DNA from: Salipaludibacillus neizhouensis
Lineage (GTDB): Bacteria; Bacillota; Bacilli; Bacillales; Salisediminibacteriaceae
Direction: 5' to 3'
Assembly: GCF_002886185.1 (NCBI RefSeq)
Contig: NZ_KZ614146.1
Span: 3,099,608 to 3,163,607, forward strand
Length of the DNA: 64,000 nucleotides
The position numbers were made by a program, and so were the translations under genes. Positions 1 to 8,650 of this stretch are shown in pieces. The notes under the pieces are model-generated. The model was not told the DNA's origin, searched no databases, and worked only from the letters and a program-made list of their open reading frames with translations. Position 1 is the first letter of the stretch, and each line of letters starts with the position of its first letter.

Positions 1-456
1 TCCATCAGTATCTACTAACACCGCTGGGTCAAATTCGAAATAATCAGATTTAACACTACCAGTAATATGGCCATTCTTATCCCGCACGTCCCCGTAATAC
101 TTATATTGACCGGCAGGAGTATCACATACTGCCACTGAAATAATGGAAGAGTCAGCTACAGAATAATATAAATAGTAACGACCATCTGGACCTTTTGCTA
201 CATCTGGTGCATATAAGTTACCTGTTCCAATTTCATATGGATGTTGATCTTTTCTATAAATTACTCCATCATATTTTCAGTCAGACAGGTCATTTACTGG
301 AGCAGACCAGCATACATAGTCTCCCAGGCAATAGTCATCTCCCCCAAAGATGTCATGACTTCCAAAAATATGAAGCCTGTCATCAAATACATGTGCCTCT
401 GGATCTGGAACATATTCATTGCTCGGTAGAAATGGATTAAATACTTGTTTTCTCAT
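1..456 (-). pseudogene. GH43 glycoside hydrolase, broken by an in-frame TGA and cut by the window edge
   Basis: The minus-strand frame starts at ATG 456 after a good AAGGGAG ribosome binding site. It opens with the GH43 N-terminus, including NPFLPSNEYVPDPEAHVF with the usual DPEAH catalytic-base region and a SHD motif. At 279-277 a TGA interrupts the frame where related proteins have Trp (a TGG to TGA change is the simplest explanation). The same frame then continues uninterrupted to base 1 with typical GH43 signatures (APDVAKGPDGRYYLYYS, FDPAVLVDTDG). Both sides of the stop read as one protein, so this is a nonsense-mutated GH43 enzyme of the arabinan/xylan-acting type. The rest lies outside the window. 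A sequencing error or suppression of the TGA cannot be excluded. Confidence 0.8.
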
Positions 457-595
457 ATATAACTCCCTTTTACTTAGCTTATTTATTTTATTTACTTAAA
501 TTGTTAGCAATCTCTTAAAATGAGCTTGCATTATTCCACATTTTTGAGTTAAATCTATTTCGGTAGTTTTACCACTTAGTGTAAACAGAAAATGC

Positions 596-717
596 ACACC
601 ATTACTGAATGGACGAATGATTTATTCCAGTTGAGCTGGCTCTGCTAGAAGCTTATATTGATCTATTGGATTGGTCCGCAAGAATTACTACCTACCAAGA
701 CCTCCCTATATAGATGC
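596..717 (-). pseudogene. Remnant of a LacZ-type GH2 beta-galactosidase C-terminus
   Basis: No intact reading frame, but minus-strand translation across frames gives GGLG, then NSCGP, then NPIDQYKLLAEPAQLE, a TAA, then IIRPF. The order GLGSNSCGP...Y.L....F...RP is the conserved end of the Bgal_small_N domain of long LacZ-type beta-galactosidases. At least one frameshift and a stop at 624-622, where a Trp would be expected, separate the pieces. The frame then runs to a TAA at 498. Only the 3' end of the gene remains, between the intact GH2 gene and the broken GH43 gene. Identification rests on motif memory, not on a search. Confidence 0.55.
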
Positions 718-725
718 ATGTTAAT

Positions 726-3170
726 TCACTTCAATTTTATAGGAATAGAATCGCTCTCAAGTCCTTCAATGCCAATCTTTAATTCAGATGTACCGGACTC
801 GTAGCCAGCACGAACTATTGCGAGAAGTTTCCCTTTATAGGTAGTAAACTTACCAGTCGTATAGTTTTCGGTCGTTTGTCGTTTACCAGTTCCAAATGCC
901 TCTAAGGTTGCTGCACCGTCTACTTTAGCTGTTGCCTTTAAGTTAGATGTAGGAACTAATCTCCCTTCTTTATCAACTACTTCTACAACAGCATGGACTA
1001 GTGATTGTCCATCAGAAGAAACCTCTTCCTTGTCAGGAACAATTCGAATTCCTACTGGCTCACCAGCTGTTGATAATATGTCAGAAGAAACCTTATGACC
1101 TTTTATATAACTAATAGCTTCCAAAGTTCCCGGTTCAAAAGTTAGGTTGAACTTTGCAGTTAAGTGATTGGCTTTACCTGAAGGCTTTTTCCCAAGACTC
1201 TTTCCGTTTAAGATTAATTCCACTTCCTCAGCCGCCGAGTAAACATCCACGCGAATAGGCTTCCCTTCATATCCTGACCAGCTCCAATGATTCTCACAAT
1301 CCGGCCATGCCCAACGTCCTAAAACCTCCGTCTTTCCATGGTTTTTAGGATTATGTGTAGCTATAAAAGTCTCCTCTCCCCCCCATAATACTCTGCGATA
1401 AGCAAGCTGCGGACGCTCAAATCCACACAAATCAATGTCGGCTCCTCCCGCAAGACGCCAAGGATACTCTGCGATATGATTTTTTTTATTAGACTTAGCA
1501 GCTTCCTCTGGATCATCATAGTAATCTTGTCTACCAAGACCCGCTTCACCAATGTAATCAAAACTCGTCCAAGTGAAATCACCAATTAAATTGGGTAAAC
1601 GCTCAACTTCACTCCAGTATTCAAACATCTCCATCGGTTTGCTTTCCGTTGAACATATCACTCGGTTAGGATAAGACTTTATTGTTGCCTCGTATTGATG
1701 ACTCAGATAATTATAGCCGACTACATCTAATGGAGCTGCATAAGCTTCTGTGTAATCACCCCATATTTTCTGTCCGAACTCACCATCTAAGTTGATAATC
1801 CCTCCACCTTGCTTTTTGGAATTCTCCATGAGATCCTGAAAAAACTTCGATTGATCTTCATCTTCAAGTCCATTAAAGAAAGAAGGTATAGAATTAGTAA
1901 TTGGACGAGTCGTATCTAACTTACGAACAAAATCAGCAATCTTTGCTGCCCAATTATTACCGTTAGACAAACCACCGCGCTCAGGAACTTCATTACCTGT
2001 TGACCACATAATTACGCAAGGATGGTTACGATCTCTTAAAATGAATGATTCCATATCCTTCTGCCAGTCGCTCTCGAAGTATTGACTATAATCATGAGTA
2101 TTTTTCTCCATCGTCCAAACATCAAAAGCTTCATTGATGACGAGTAACCCCAAGCGGTCACATGCATCTAACATATCCCTCGACATTGGATTATGGGAAA
2201 ATCGAATGGCATTAAACCCGTTATCTTTATGAATTTTCATTCTACGATATTCACTATCCTTAAAGGATTTAGCACCAAGAATGCCATTATCATGATGTAC
2301 ACAACCACCTTTAAGGTTTAGCGTTCTCCCATTTAGCATAAAACCATTTTTGGTATCAACGGAAATCGTTCTAATTCCAAACGTAGTAATCTCGCTGTCA
2401 ATCACAGATTTTTTACTGCATAATTTAGCAGTAATCTTATAAAGATTCGGGGAATCAATGTCCCAAAGTTCAGCATTTTCAACAGCGATTTTCACTTGTC
2501 CAACAGCCTTTTCTCCAGCTGGCACGTGCACTTTCACTCTACCAGTGCCAGCAAGAGAGTTATCAATATCTTTTGCTATCTGAATATCTAGCCATATATT
2601 ATTATCTTCGCCAGTATGATTCTCTAAGGTTGTCTCAACCACTACAAATGCAGTACCATTGACAACATGTGAAGCACGAGCGTAGATTCCCCATGGGGCT
2701 ATATGTGTCTTTGGAGCTGTAATTAAATCAACATGGCGGTAAATACCTGATCCAGAATACCAGCGCGAATTAGGTTGAGCATCATTATTTACTATAACTG
2801 CCAGACGATTCTTCTTTCCTGTCTTGATATAAGGAGTAAGGTCCGCGTGAAACGGAGAATAGCCGTAATGGTGTCTTGCTACCACATGACCGTTTAAAAT
2901 GACTGTTGGGTTCATGTAGACACCGTCAAACTCCACTAATACTCTTTTACCTTCATATTCCTCGGGAATTTCTAGTATCTTTGTGTAGGTTCCTACTCCT
3001 CCTCCGTAATAACCAGTTAACTGACCTCCTGGTGCCTCTGGATTCGTGTCCGTTTCAATGGTGAAATCATGCGGTAAATGGACTGTTTTCCCCGGTTGGC
3101 CATAGCCTGGTACCATAAACGGCTTACCGTTAATAAATTCCCAATTTTGGTCAATATTTTTTCTTAACAT
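726..3170 (-). CDS. GH2 family glycoside hydrolase, probable beta-galactosidase
   Basis: 814 residues. The N-terminal jelly-roll sugar-binding domain (about 1-150) holds PHDF and SRWYSGSGIYRHVDL. An immunoglobulin-like domain follows (about 155-270), then the TIM barrel (about 275-560). Glu394 in WSTGNEVPE is the expected acid/base and Glu509 in CSTESKP the expected nucleophile. IRFSHNPMS and FDVW are standard GH2 barrel motifs. The remaining residues form C-terminal beta domains of the DUF4982 and Ig-like kind. There is no signal peptide, so the enzyme probably acts in the cytoplasm on oligosaccharides imported by the symporters nearby. It starts at ATG 3170 behind a GGAG-type site. The conserved element at 3274-3300 lies about 105 bases upstream. 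GH2 also includes beta-glucuronidases and mannosidases, so the substrate is uncertain. Confidence 0.88.
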   Translation of the reverse strand: MLRKNIDQNWEFINGKPFMVPGYGQPGKTVHLPHDFTIETDTNPEAPGGQLTGYYGGGVGTYTKILEIPEEYEGKRVLVEFDGVYMNPTVILNGHVVARHHYGYSPFHADLTPYIKTGKKNRLAVIVNNDAQPNSRWYSGSGIYRHVDLITAPKTHIAPWGIYARASHVVNGTAFVVVETTLENHTGEDNNIWLDIQIAKDIDNSLAGTGRVKVHVPAGEKAVGQVKIAVENAELWDIDSPNLYKITAKLCSKKSVIDSEITTFGIRTISVDTKNGFMLNGRTLNLKGGCVHHDNGILGAKSFKDSEYRRMKIHKDNGFNAIRFSHNPMSRDMLDACDRLGLLVINEAFDVWTMEKNTHDYSQYFESDWQKDMESFILRDRNHPCVIMWSTGNEVPERGGLSNGNNWAAKIADFVRKLDTTRPITNSIPSFFNGLEDEDQSKFFQDLMENSKKQGGGIINLDGEFGQKIWGDYTEAYAAPLDVVGYNYLSHQYEATIKSYPNRVICSTESKPMEMFEYWSEVERLPNLIGDFTWTSFDYIGEAGLGRQDYYDDPEEAAKSNKKNHIAEYPWRLAGGADIDLCGFERPQLAYRRVLWGGEETFIATHNPKNHGKTEVLGRWAWPDCENHWSWSGYEGKPIRVDVYSAAEEVELILNGKSLGKKPSGKANHLTAKFNLTFEPGTLEAISYIKGHKVSSDILSTAGEPVGIRIVPDKEEVSSDGQSLVHAVVEVVDKEGRLVPTSNLKATAKVDGAATLEAFGTGKRQTTENYTTGKFTTYKGKLLAIVRAGYESGTSELKIGIEGLESDSIPIKLK

Positions 3171-3273
3171 AAATTCTCCTCTCTAATTACACTAATAAGT
3201 TATTATCATAGCTAGTCTCGAGGAAATAATTCTTGTTTCTTATATTTATTATAAAGTCTCCCTCCACATCTTT

Positions 3274-3300
3274 ATGATAACTTGGTGCTTTTTTTATAAA
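3274..3300 (-). promoter_or_regulatory. Conserved TTTGGTAYTTTTTTTA-type element, copy A
   Basis: The plus strand reads ATGATAACTTGGTGC followed by a T-tract and TATAAA. This is the most diverged member of a five-copy element in the window (others at 7624, 13262, 17219 and 40161), all in the same orientation relative to minus-strand genes. It lies about 105 bases upstream of the GH2 start at 3170. It may be an activator site for the AraC-type protein at 13336, an A-tract promoter UP element, or both. The function is inferred. Confidence 0.45.
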
Positions 3301-3531
3301 TAACCGAACTACTAAACCTCTACTTTTTTTTCACGAAAGAACTTTTTATGTTCACATCAATTAAATCTACATATGGTAATTGTGTTTTCGAGTATCTTGA
3401 AGCTGAAAAAGTGCCAATAGCCTTCATGCTAGCTGCTATAGCAGCATCTATTCCATCCTCTTGTTAACAAGGTGCTGATCACGTTCATCCACTCCATCAG
3501 CTGGTGGTGATTTGGATTAATTCTCTTTTAT

Positions 3532-3735
3532 CTAGTTCAATAAAATTAAAAAAATGAGGCTATCCTTTGTTTTATCAACAAGCAAATCGATAATTGGATC
3601 TGTAATACCATCTAAAATCCGAGTACCAGTATTAATAAATGAAGCAACAACAGTTCCAAGACCTACAGGACCAGCTGCAAAGTATGCTACTATTGCCACC
3701 ATAAACGAAAATGCGTTATGAGCAACTCCATACAT
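3532..3735 (-). pseudogene. N-terminal fragment of a GPH-family sugar symporter
   Basis: A 67-residue frame carries the first two membrane segments and the GPH/MelB hallmark RILDGITDPIIDLLVDKTK (compare RIFDGITDPII in the intact symporter at 20241-21701). After DKTKD the family pattern is lost and the frame ends at TAG 3532, where intact proteins run to about 460 residues. No ribosome binding site precedes the ATG. The adjoining stretch 3345-3530 has short open pieces in shifting frames that I do not recognise. This is a truncated gene remnant in the spacer between the GH2 gene and the ABC exporter genes. Confidence 0.7.
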
Positions 3736-3838
3736 TGTTTTTATACACTTTTAAGACTCTTTTGTAGGATATGAGTAATTTAAAACCTACAAGATGGACT
3801 ATAAACGAGTGTATCTATCCATTGGAAGTATTCATCAT

Positions 3839-5662
3839 TCAACTTATGTTCGCTGATTCAAATTGACTATTATACATATCAGCATAGAAACCATTTTGCA
3901 CTAATAATTCCTGATGGGTTCCTTGCTCAATAATATCACCGTGGTTCATTACTAAGATTAGATCGGCATCTTTAATAGTTGATAATCGATGAGCGATAAT
4001 AAAGCTTGTGCGATCTTCCATAAGTCGGTTCATTGCTTTTTGAATTCTTAATTCTGTTCGTGTATCCACACTACTAGTCGCTTCATCTAATATAAGAATT
4101 TTTGGATCTGATATAATCGCTCTTGCTATTGTTAAAAGTTGTTTTTGTCCATGGGATATATTTGATGCATCTTGGCTTAACATTGTATCGTATCCTTCAG
4201 GAAGTTTTCGGATAAAGTCATCTGCGTTGGCTGCTTTCGCTGCGTCTAGGATTTCTTCTTCTGTGGCTCCTTTTTTCCCATAGCCAATATTCTCACGAAT
4301 CGTCCCACTAAATAACCATGTGTCTTGTAGAACCATGGCAAACAAACTTCTTGCTTGTTCCCGAGACAAGTCTTTAAGATCAATACCATCTACAAAGATG
4401 CGTCCACTATTAAGACGGTAAAACCGCATGAGCAGATTAATTAATGTTGTTTTCCCGGCCCCAGTCGGACCAACAATCGCCACGCTTTGACCTTCATGGA
4501 TATCAACATTGATATCTTTCATTATAAGGGAATCTTTTTCATAGCCAAAACCAAGGTGATCAAATGTGACTTGGCCTTTCATGGATTCCAAATCAATTGC
4601 AGCATCTGTTTCTCTCTTCTCTTCTTCTTCATCTAATAAATTAAAAACACGTTCGGCAGAAGCTAATGCATTTTGAATCATGTTAGCAATACCTGCGACT
4701 TGCATCATCGGTTGTGTAATCTGTTTGGAGTACTGAAGAAATGCTTGCAAATTCCCAATTACCATACTGCCGTTTAAAACAAAGATTCCACCTAAAATAC
4801 TGACAAACACAAAGCCTAGATTTCCAATAAAGTTCATCATTGGATTCATAATTCCCGAGATGAATATTGCTTTTTGACTAACGGTATATAACTCGTCATT
4901 CATTTCATCAAAGCGTTCAATTGATTTTTGCTCATAGCCATACGCCTTCACCACTTGATGGCCCGAGTACATTTCTTCCACATGACCATTCACCTTACCC
5001 AGATTATCTTGTTGTTGTTTAAAATACTTTTGAGACTTTGAGAAGATGAACCTAATGACAAGGAAACTTAAGGGAACGGTGATCGCAATAACAAGGGTTA
5101 GTAATGGACTAATCACAAGCATCATTACAATAATACCTATGACAGTCACAACCGATGTAATAATTTGGCCGATGGCTTGTTGAAATGAATTATTAATATT
5201 ATCTATATCATTCACAGCTCTACTCAACAAATCACCATGAGAATGCTGGTCAAAATATTTTATTGGTAATTCCGAAAATTTTTCATTGACTGCTTTTCGT
5301 AGTGTCGCTACCGCTCGTTGTGAAACACCGGCCATTAAATATGCCTGTAAAAATGAAAATAGCGAAGATAGTACATAAAGAACGGCCAAAAAGACAACTA
5401 ACTGACCTAGATAACCAAAATCTACCGGGCTATTAGATGTTACACTATCAAAAATAGAAGTTGTAGCATCTCCTAAAACTTTAGGAGAATAGACATTAAA
5501 TAAAGTTGCTATAATAGTAGAAACAGCAATAAATATTATAATTTTACAATCTGGCTTAAGATAACCAGTTAAACGGATTAACGTTCCTTTAACATCTCTC
5601 GGTTTCGCCATTCCTTTTGGCTGGTGAGAGGAAGCAGTTGTTTTTTCTTTTTTATTACTCAT
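3839..5662 (-). CDS. ABC exporter half-transporter, catalytically complete subunit
   Basis: 607 residues: a cytoplasmic N-terminus, six membrane helices (about 40-330), then the nucleotide-binding domain. Walker A is GPTGAGKTT, Walker B ends ILILDEATSSVD with the catalytic Glu, and the H-loop is IIAHRLSTI. The signature loop is ISHGQKQ instead of LSGGQ. The ATG at 5662 follows a GGGAGGGG site and overlaps the stop of the upstream half-transporter by four bases (ATGA), so the two are co-translated. Together they form a heterodimeric multidrug-exporter-type pair like BmrC/BmrD, YfiB/YfiC or TM287/288. The transported molecule is unknown. The setting inside a sugar island suggests nothing specific about the cargo. 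Confidence 0.9.
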   Translation of the reverse strand: MSNKKEKTTASSHQPKGMAKPRDVKGTLIRLTGYLKPDCKIIIFIAVSTIIATLFNVYSPKVLGDATTSIFDSVTSNSPVDFGYLGQLVVFLAVLYVLSSLFSFLQAYLMAGVSQRAVATLRKAVNEKFSELPIKYFDQHSHGDLLSRAVNDIDNINNSFQQAIGQIITSVVTVIGIIVMMLVISPLLTLVIAITVPLSFLVIRFIFSKSQKYFKQQQDNLGKVNGHVEEMYSGHQVVKAYGYEQKSIERFDEMNDELYTVSQKAIFISGIMNPMMNFIGNLGFVFVSILGGIFVLNGSMVIGNLQAFLQYSKQITQPMMQVAGIANMIQNALASAERVFNLLDEEEEKRETDAAIDLESMKGQVTFDHLGFGYEKDSLIMKDINVDIHEGQSVAIVGPTGAGKTTLINLLMRFYRLNSGRIFVDGIDLKDLSREQARSLFAMVLQDTWLFSGTIRENIGYGKKGATEEEILDAAKAANADDFIRKLPEGYDTMLSQDASNISHGQKQLLTIARAIISDPKILILDEATSSVDTRTELRIQKAMNRLMEDRTSFIIAHRLSTIKDADLILVMNHGDIIEQGTHQELLVQNGFYADMYNSQFESANIS

Positions 5663-7383
5663 GAAACTTCCCCTCCCATATGTTGTGAAGAAACAATTTC
5701 TTGATAAACAATATTCGTCTTTAAAAGGTACTCGTGTGTGCCCTTACCAACCATTTTCCCTTCGTCTAACACTATGATTTGATCAGCATTCATAATTGAA
5801 CTGACCCTCTGGCCAACAATAATCATGGTTACATTTAATCTTTCTTTCAGCGTTCGTCTTAACTTAGCATCTGTCTTATAATCTAATGCAGAAAAACTAT
5901 CATCGAAAATATAAATTTCTGGTTTTCGGAGAAGTGCTCGTGCAATAGAAAGGCGTTGCTTTTGTCCACCTGATAAATTAGATCCAGATTGATTCAGTAG
6001 GCTATAGATACCTTGTTCTTTTTCCTTTACAAAATCAATTGCCTGGGCTATCGTCAGTGCTTCCATTATTTCCTCTGTTGTTGCATCCTCTTTACCGACA
6101 CGAAGATTTTCTACTATCGTCCCACTAAATAACGATGCTTTCTGTGGGACATAACCTATTTTTTCTCTTAATCTTTTTTGTATCATTTCACGTGTATCTA
6201 TTCCGTTCACTATTACCTTGCCCTCTTCAGGGTCATAGAAACGAGGAATAAGCTTAATTAGTGTTGACTTTCCTGAACCAGTACTACCAATAATGGCGGT
6301 CGTCTGCCCTTGTTTTACTTCAAAGGAAATGTTTTCAATCGCTGCTTTTTCAGCTCCGGCATATCGATAAGTAACATTTTCAAATTTTATTAGCCCTTTT
6401 TCACTTTCATTTTCACTTGATTTTTTCGGATCCTTAACCGTTGGATCTACGCTAAACACTTCACTTATCCGGTTTGCAGATGCCTGAGCACGTGGAATCA
6501 TAATAAAGGCAAACGATAACATAACAAATGCCATAAAGATCATTAATGCATATTGCAAGAATGCCATCATGTTTCCTACTTGCATCGTACCTTGGCTAAT
6601 GCGAATCGCACCAAACCACACAATAGCTATATTTGTAAAGTTCATGATTATTTGCAGAAAGGGAAATAATAATGCTATTGTTTGATTTACCTTTGTCCCC
6701 GTTTCACGAAAGTCTTCATTCGCTACATTAAAACGCTTTTTTTCATAAGTAACCTGATTAAAAGCTCGGATTACACGTGTTCCAGTGAGACTTTCTCTAA
6801 TTACTAAATTCAATCGATCTGTCTTTTTCTGCAACATAACGAATAGAGGAGTTGCTTTTTTAAAAATCACAAAAATAATCAATACTAATAGAGGAAGAGC
6901 AACAATAAATATTAAACTTAATTTAGAATCTCTACTAAACGCTAGGAGGGTACCACCTATAAGCATTAGTGGTGCTCTAGTAGCCATACCTAAAACCATA
7001 TTTAACACATCTTGTACTTGTTTAATATCATTGGTTGTTCTAGTGATCAGAGATGCAGGACCAAACTTCTCATAGGTTTCGACTGAAAAACTTTCCACGT
7101 TGACAAACAAGTGTCGACGTATATCCCTACCAAATCCAACAGAAACTTTGGAGGACAAATAATTACTAGATATCGTGACAAGGATTGCCATCACGCTAAG
7201 TACCAACATCCATGCGCCAGTTTGAATAATATAAGGCATATCTGAATTTACGATCCCGATATCAATTATATTAGCCATCAGAGTTGGGACATACAGCTCG
7301 AATAAGGTGCCAGCTAATGTGAGCGCTATAATGGACACAACTAACCATTTGTACGGTTTTATATATTTTATAATTGTAAACAT
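5659..7383 (-). CDS. ABC exporter half-transporter with degenerate ATPase site
   Basis: About 574 residues from the ATG at 7383, preferred over ATG 7401 because GGTGA sits seven bases before it and MFTIIKYIKPYKW matches the usual N-terminus of the family. There are six membrane helices, then a nucleotide-binding domain with Walker A GSTGSGKST and a canonical LSGGQKQ signature. Walker B, however, reads IYIFDDSFSALD (Asp for the catalytic Glu) and the H-loop reads VGQRVSS (Gln for His). Such asymmetry is known in heterodimeric exporters, where one composite site is non-hydrolytic. It pairs with the downstream gene through a four-base overlap. The upstream DNA is a broken copy of the GH2 gene and its promoter region, which may now drive this operon. 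Confidence 0.9.
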   Translation of the reverse strand: MFTIIKYIKPYKWLVVSIIALTLAGTLFELYVPTLMANIIDIGIVNSDMPYIIQTGAWMLVLSVMAILVTISSNYLSSKVSVGFGRDIRRHLFVNVESFSVETYEKFGPASLITRTTNDIKQVQDVLNMVLGMATRAPLMLIGGTLLAFSRDSKLSLIFIVALPLLVLIIFVIFKKATPLFVMLQKKTDRLNLVIRESLTGTRVIRAFNQVTYEKKRFNVANEDFRETGTKVNQTIALLFPFLQIIMNFTNIAIVWFGAIRISQGTMQVGNMMAFLQYALMIFMAFVMLSFAFIMIPRAQASANRISEVFSVDPTVKDPKKSSENESEKGLIKFENVTYRYAGAEKAAIENISFEVKQGQTTAIIGSTGSGKSTLIKLIPRFYDPEEGKVIVNGIDTREMIQKRLREKIGYVPQKASLFSGTIVENLRVGKEDATTEEIMEALTIAQAIDFVKEKEQGIYSLLNQSGSNLSGGQKQRLSIARALLRKPEIYIFDDSFSALDYKTDAKLRRTLKERLNVTMIIVGQRVSSIMNADQIIVLDEGKMVGKGTHEYLLKTNIVYQEIVSSQHMGGEVS

Positions 7384-7421
7384 AGATGAATCACCACTCA
7401 TTTCTTTAATCTACTAAAACC

Positions 7422-7548
7422 ACATAATTACACAAGGATGATTACGGTCTTTTAAGATTAATAATTCCGTGTCCTTCTGTCAGTCGCTCTAAGTATTGTC
7501 TATAGTATTTTTCTCAATCGTCCAAACATTAAAAGTTTCATTATGATA
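7422..7548 (-). pseudogene. Broken partial copy of the GH2 gene (matches 2004-2138)
   Basis: The stretch reads, in the frame of the functional gene, NETFNVWTIEKNT, then stops, then QKDTELLILKDRNHPCVIMW. This parallels NEAFDVWTMEKNT and QKDMESFILRDRNHPCVIMW in the GH2 protein encoded at 726-3170. It carries a TAG and a TGA, the latter at a Trp codon of the parent. The copy ends only about 20 bases before the ABC exporter start. Further upstream, 7585-7660 resembles the region before the intact GH2 gene. The remnant is thus an old paralogue that kept its promoter region and one barrel segment and lost the rest. Confidence 0.8.
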
Positions 7549-7623
7549 AAAATCCAACAATTTACCCTTTAACTTCCTTCATGATTTCTTATATTTATTA
7601 TAAATTAATCCTTTCACTTCCTT

Positions 7624-7650
7624 ATGGTAATTTGGTATTTTTTTTATAAA
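7624..7650 (-). promoter_or_regulatory. Conserved TTTGGTAYTTTTTTTA-type element, copy B
   Basis: The plus strand reads ATGGTAATTTGGTA followed by an eight-base T-tract and TATAAA, nearly identical to the copies at 13262 and 3274. It lies upstream of the GH2 remnant and about 240 bases before the ABC exporter start. If the element is a working promoter or operator, the exporter may have been drawn into the carbohydrate regulon. That is an inference from position. Confidence 0.45.
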
Positions 7651-7738
7651 TAAACCATCCTACTTCACCTAAATTTTTATCAAGAATAAATTTTATTTAT
7701 GTTTTATTTGGTATTTTCGGTTAATTCCTTAAATTTGT

Positions 7739-7779
7739 AAAAAAAAATGAGGATACCCTTACATGGGAAAACCTCATTT
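7739..7779 (-). terminator. Rho-independent terminator after the GH43-GPH-GH1-SDR operon
   Basis: On the minus strand the arms AAATGAGG and CCTCATTT (7772-7779 and 7745-7752) enclose a loop that itself has CCC/GGG pairing, followed by a run of at least seven T. It sits just after the SDR stop at 7793. Confidence 0.8.
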
Positions 7780-7792
7780 AAAATATAGATTT

Positions 7793-8587
7793 TTATTTCA
7801 TCTTTTTAGCAATCATGTCCGAAGCACGTCTAGGACTTAATCGATACAGTTTATCCATAATTTTTGAGTCTTTCCCAGCCAATACTCTGTTTTGATCATT
7901 TTCCATTCCTAAAACAATAATTTCTGCTGCTTCTTTCGGTGTTAATAGTTTCGACATATCTTTCTCACTTGCATCTGTACCTCTAGAACGCTCTACTCCG
8001 GAATTTTTCATAATATCAGTACCAACACCACCAGGAAACACAACGGTAGCTTTTACGTTGGTATCTTTTAGCTCCGCTTGTAACCCTTCAGTCATAAGCT
8101 TAACAGCAGCCTTAGATGCACCATAGATGGATTGACCTGGTACAGGAAGAAATCCGCCCATACTCGATATGTTTGTAATGTGTCCAACAGGTCTTTCCAA
8201 TAAATAAGGAAGGAATGTTTTTGTCATATAAAGTGTACCGTAAAAATTGATATCCATTACTAATTTAATTTTGTCATAATCCAAATCATTTACATGTACA
8301 AAAGGCTGAATAATCCCAGCATTATTAATGATTCCATCAACTGATCCGTGATGAGCGATCACTTTCTCTGGAAGAGCCTCAACAGCTTCTAATTCAGTTA
8401 AATTAACGATGTGTGTCGATATCTTGTCTGATTTGTCTCCTGCTTGATTAACTGTTTCCTCCAGTGCATCTTTATTAATATCTACCGCCGCTACACTCGC
8501 ACCTTTGGATAAAAGGTTAAGGACTATTTCACGTCCTATTCCCCCTCCAGCACCTGTTACTACAACAACCTTGTTTAAAACCTTCAT
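7793..8587 (-). CDS. SDR-family oxidoreductase
   Basis: 264 residues from ATG 8587. The start is set by GGAGG eight bases upstream; an in-frame ATG at 8602 overlaps that ribosome binding site and is unlikely. The Rossmann motif TGAGGGIG is at about residues 10-17, NNAG at about 87, the catalytic Ser in NISSMGG at about 140, and YGASK is the catalytic Tyr/Lys. A C-terminal extension ends in SPRRASDMIAKKMK. It is the last gene of the operon beginning at the GH43 gene (13113) and is followed by a terminator. NAD(P)H-dependent reduction or oxidation of an alcohol or carbonyl is expected. The substrate cannot be read from the sequence. Confidence 0.88.
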   Translation of the reverse strand: MKVLNKVVVVTGAGGGIGREIVLNLLSKGASVAAVDINKDALEETVNQAGDKSDKISTHIVNLTELEAVEALPEKVIAHHGSVDGIINNAGIIQPFVHVNDLDYDKIKLVMDINFYGTLYMTKTFLPYLLERPVGHITNISSMGGFLPVPGQSIYGASKAAVKLMTEGLQAELKDTNVKATVVFPGGVGTDIMKNSGVERSRGTDASEKDMSKLLTPKEAAEIIVLGMENDQNRVLAGKDSKIMDKLYRLSPRRASDMIAKKMK

Positions 8588-8650
8588 AATATATACCTCC
8601 ATTTTTTTAATCTATATATTTCAAATAGACTCCCATTCTAGCATTAAAGA

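Noticed and set aside
195..440. Plus-strand open frames opposite the GH43 gene
   Set aside because: No ribosome binding site and no family pattern; the minus-strand GH43 translation explains the region.
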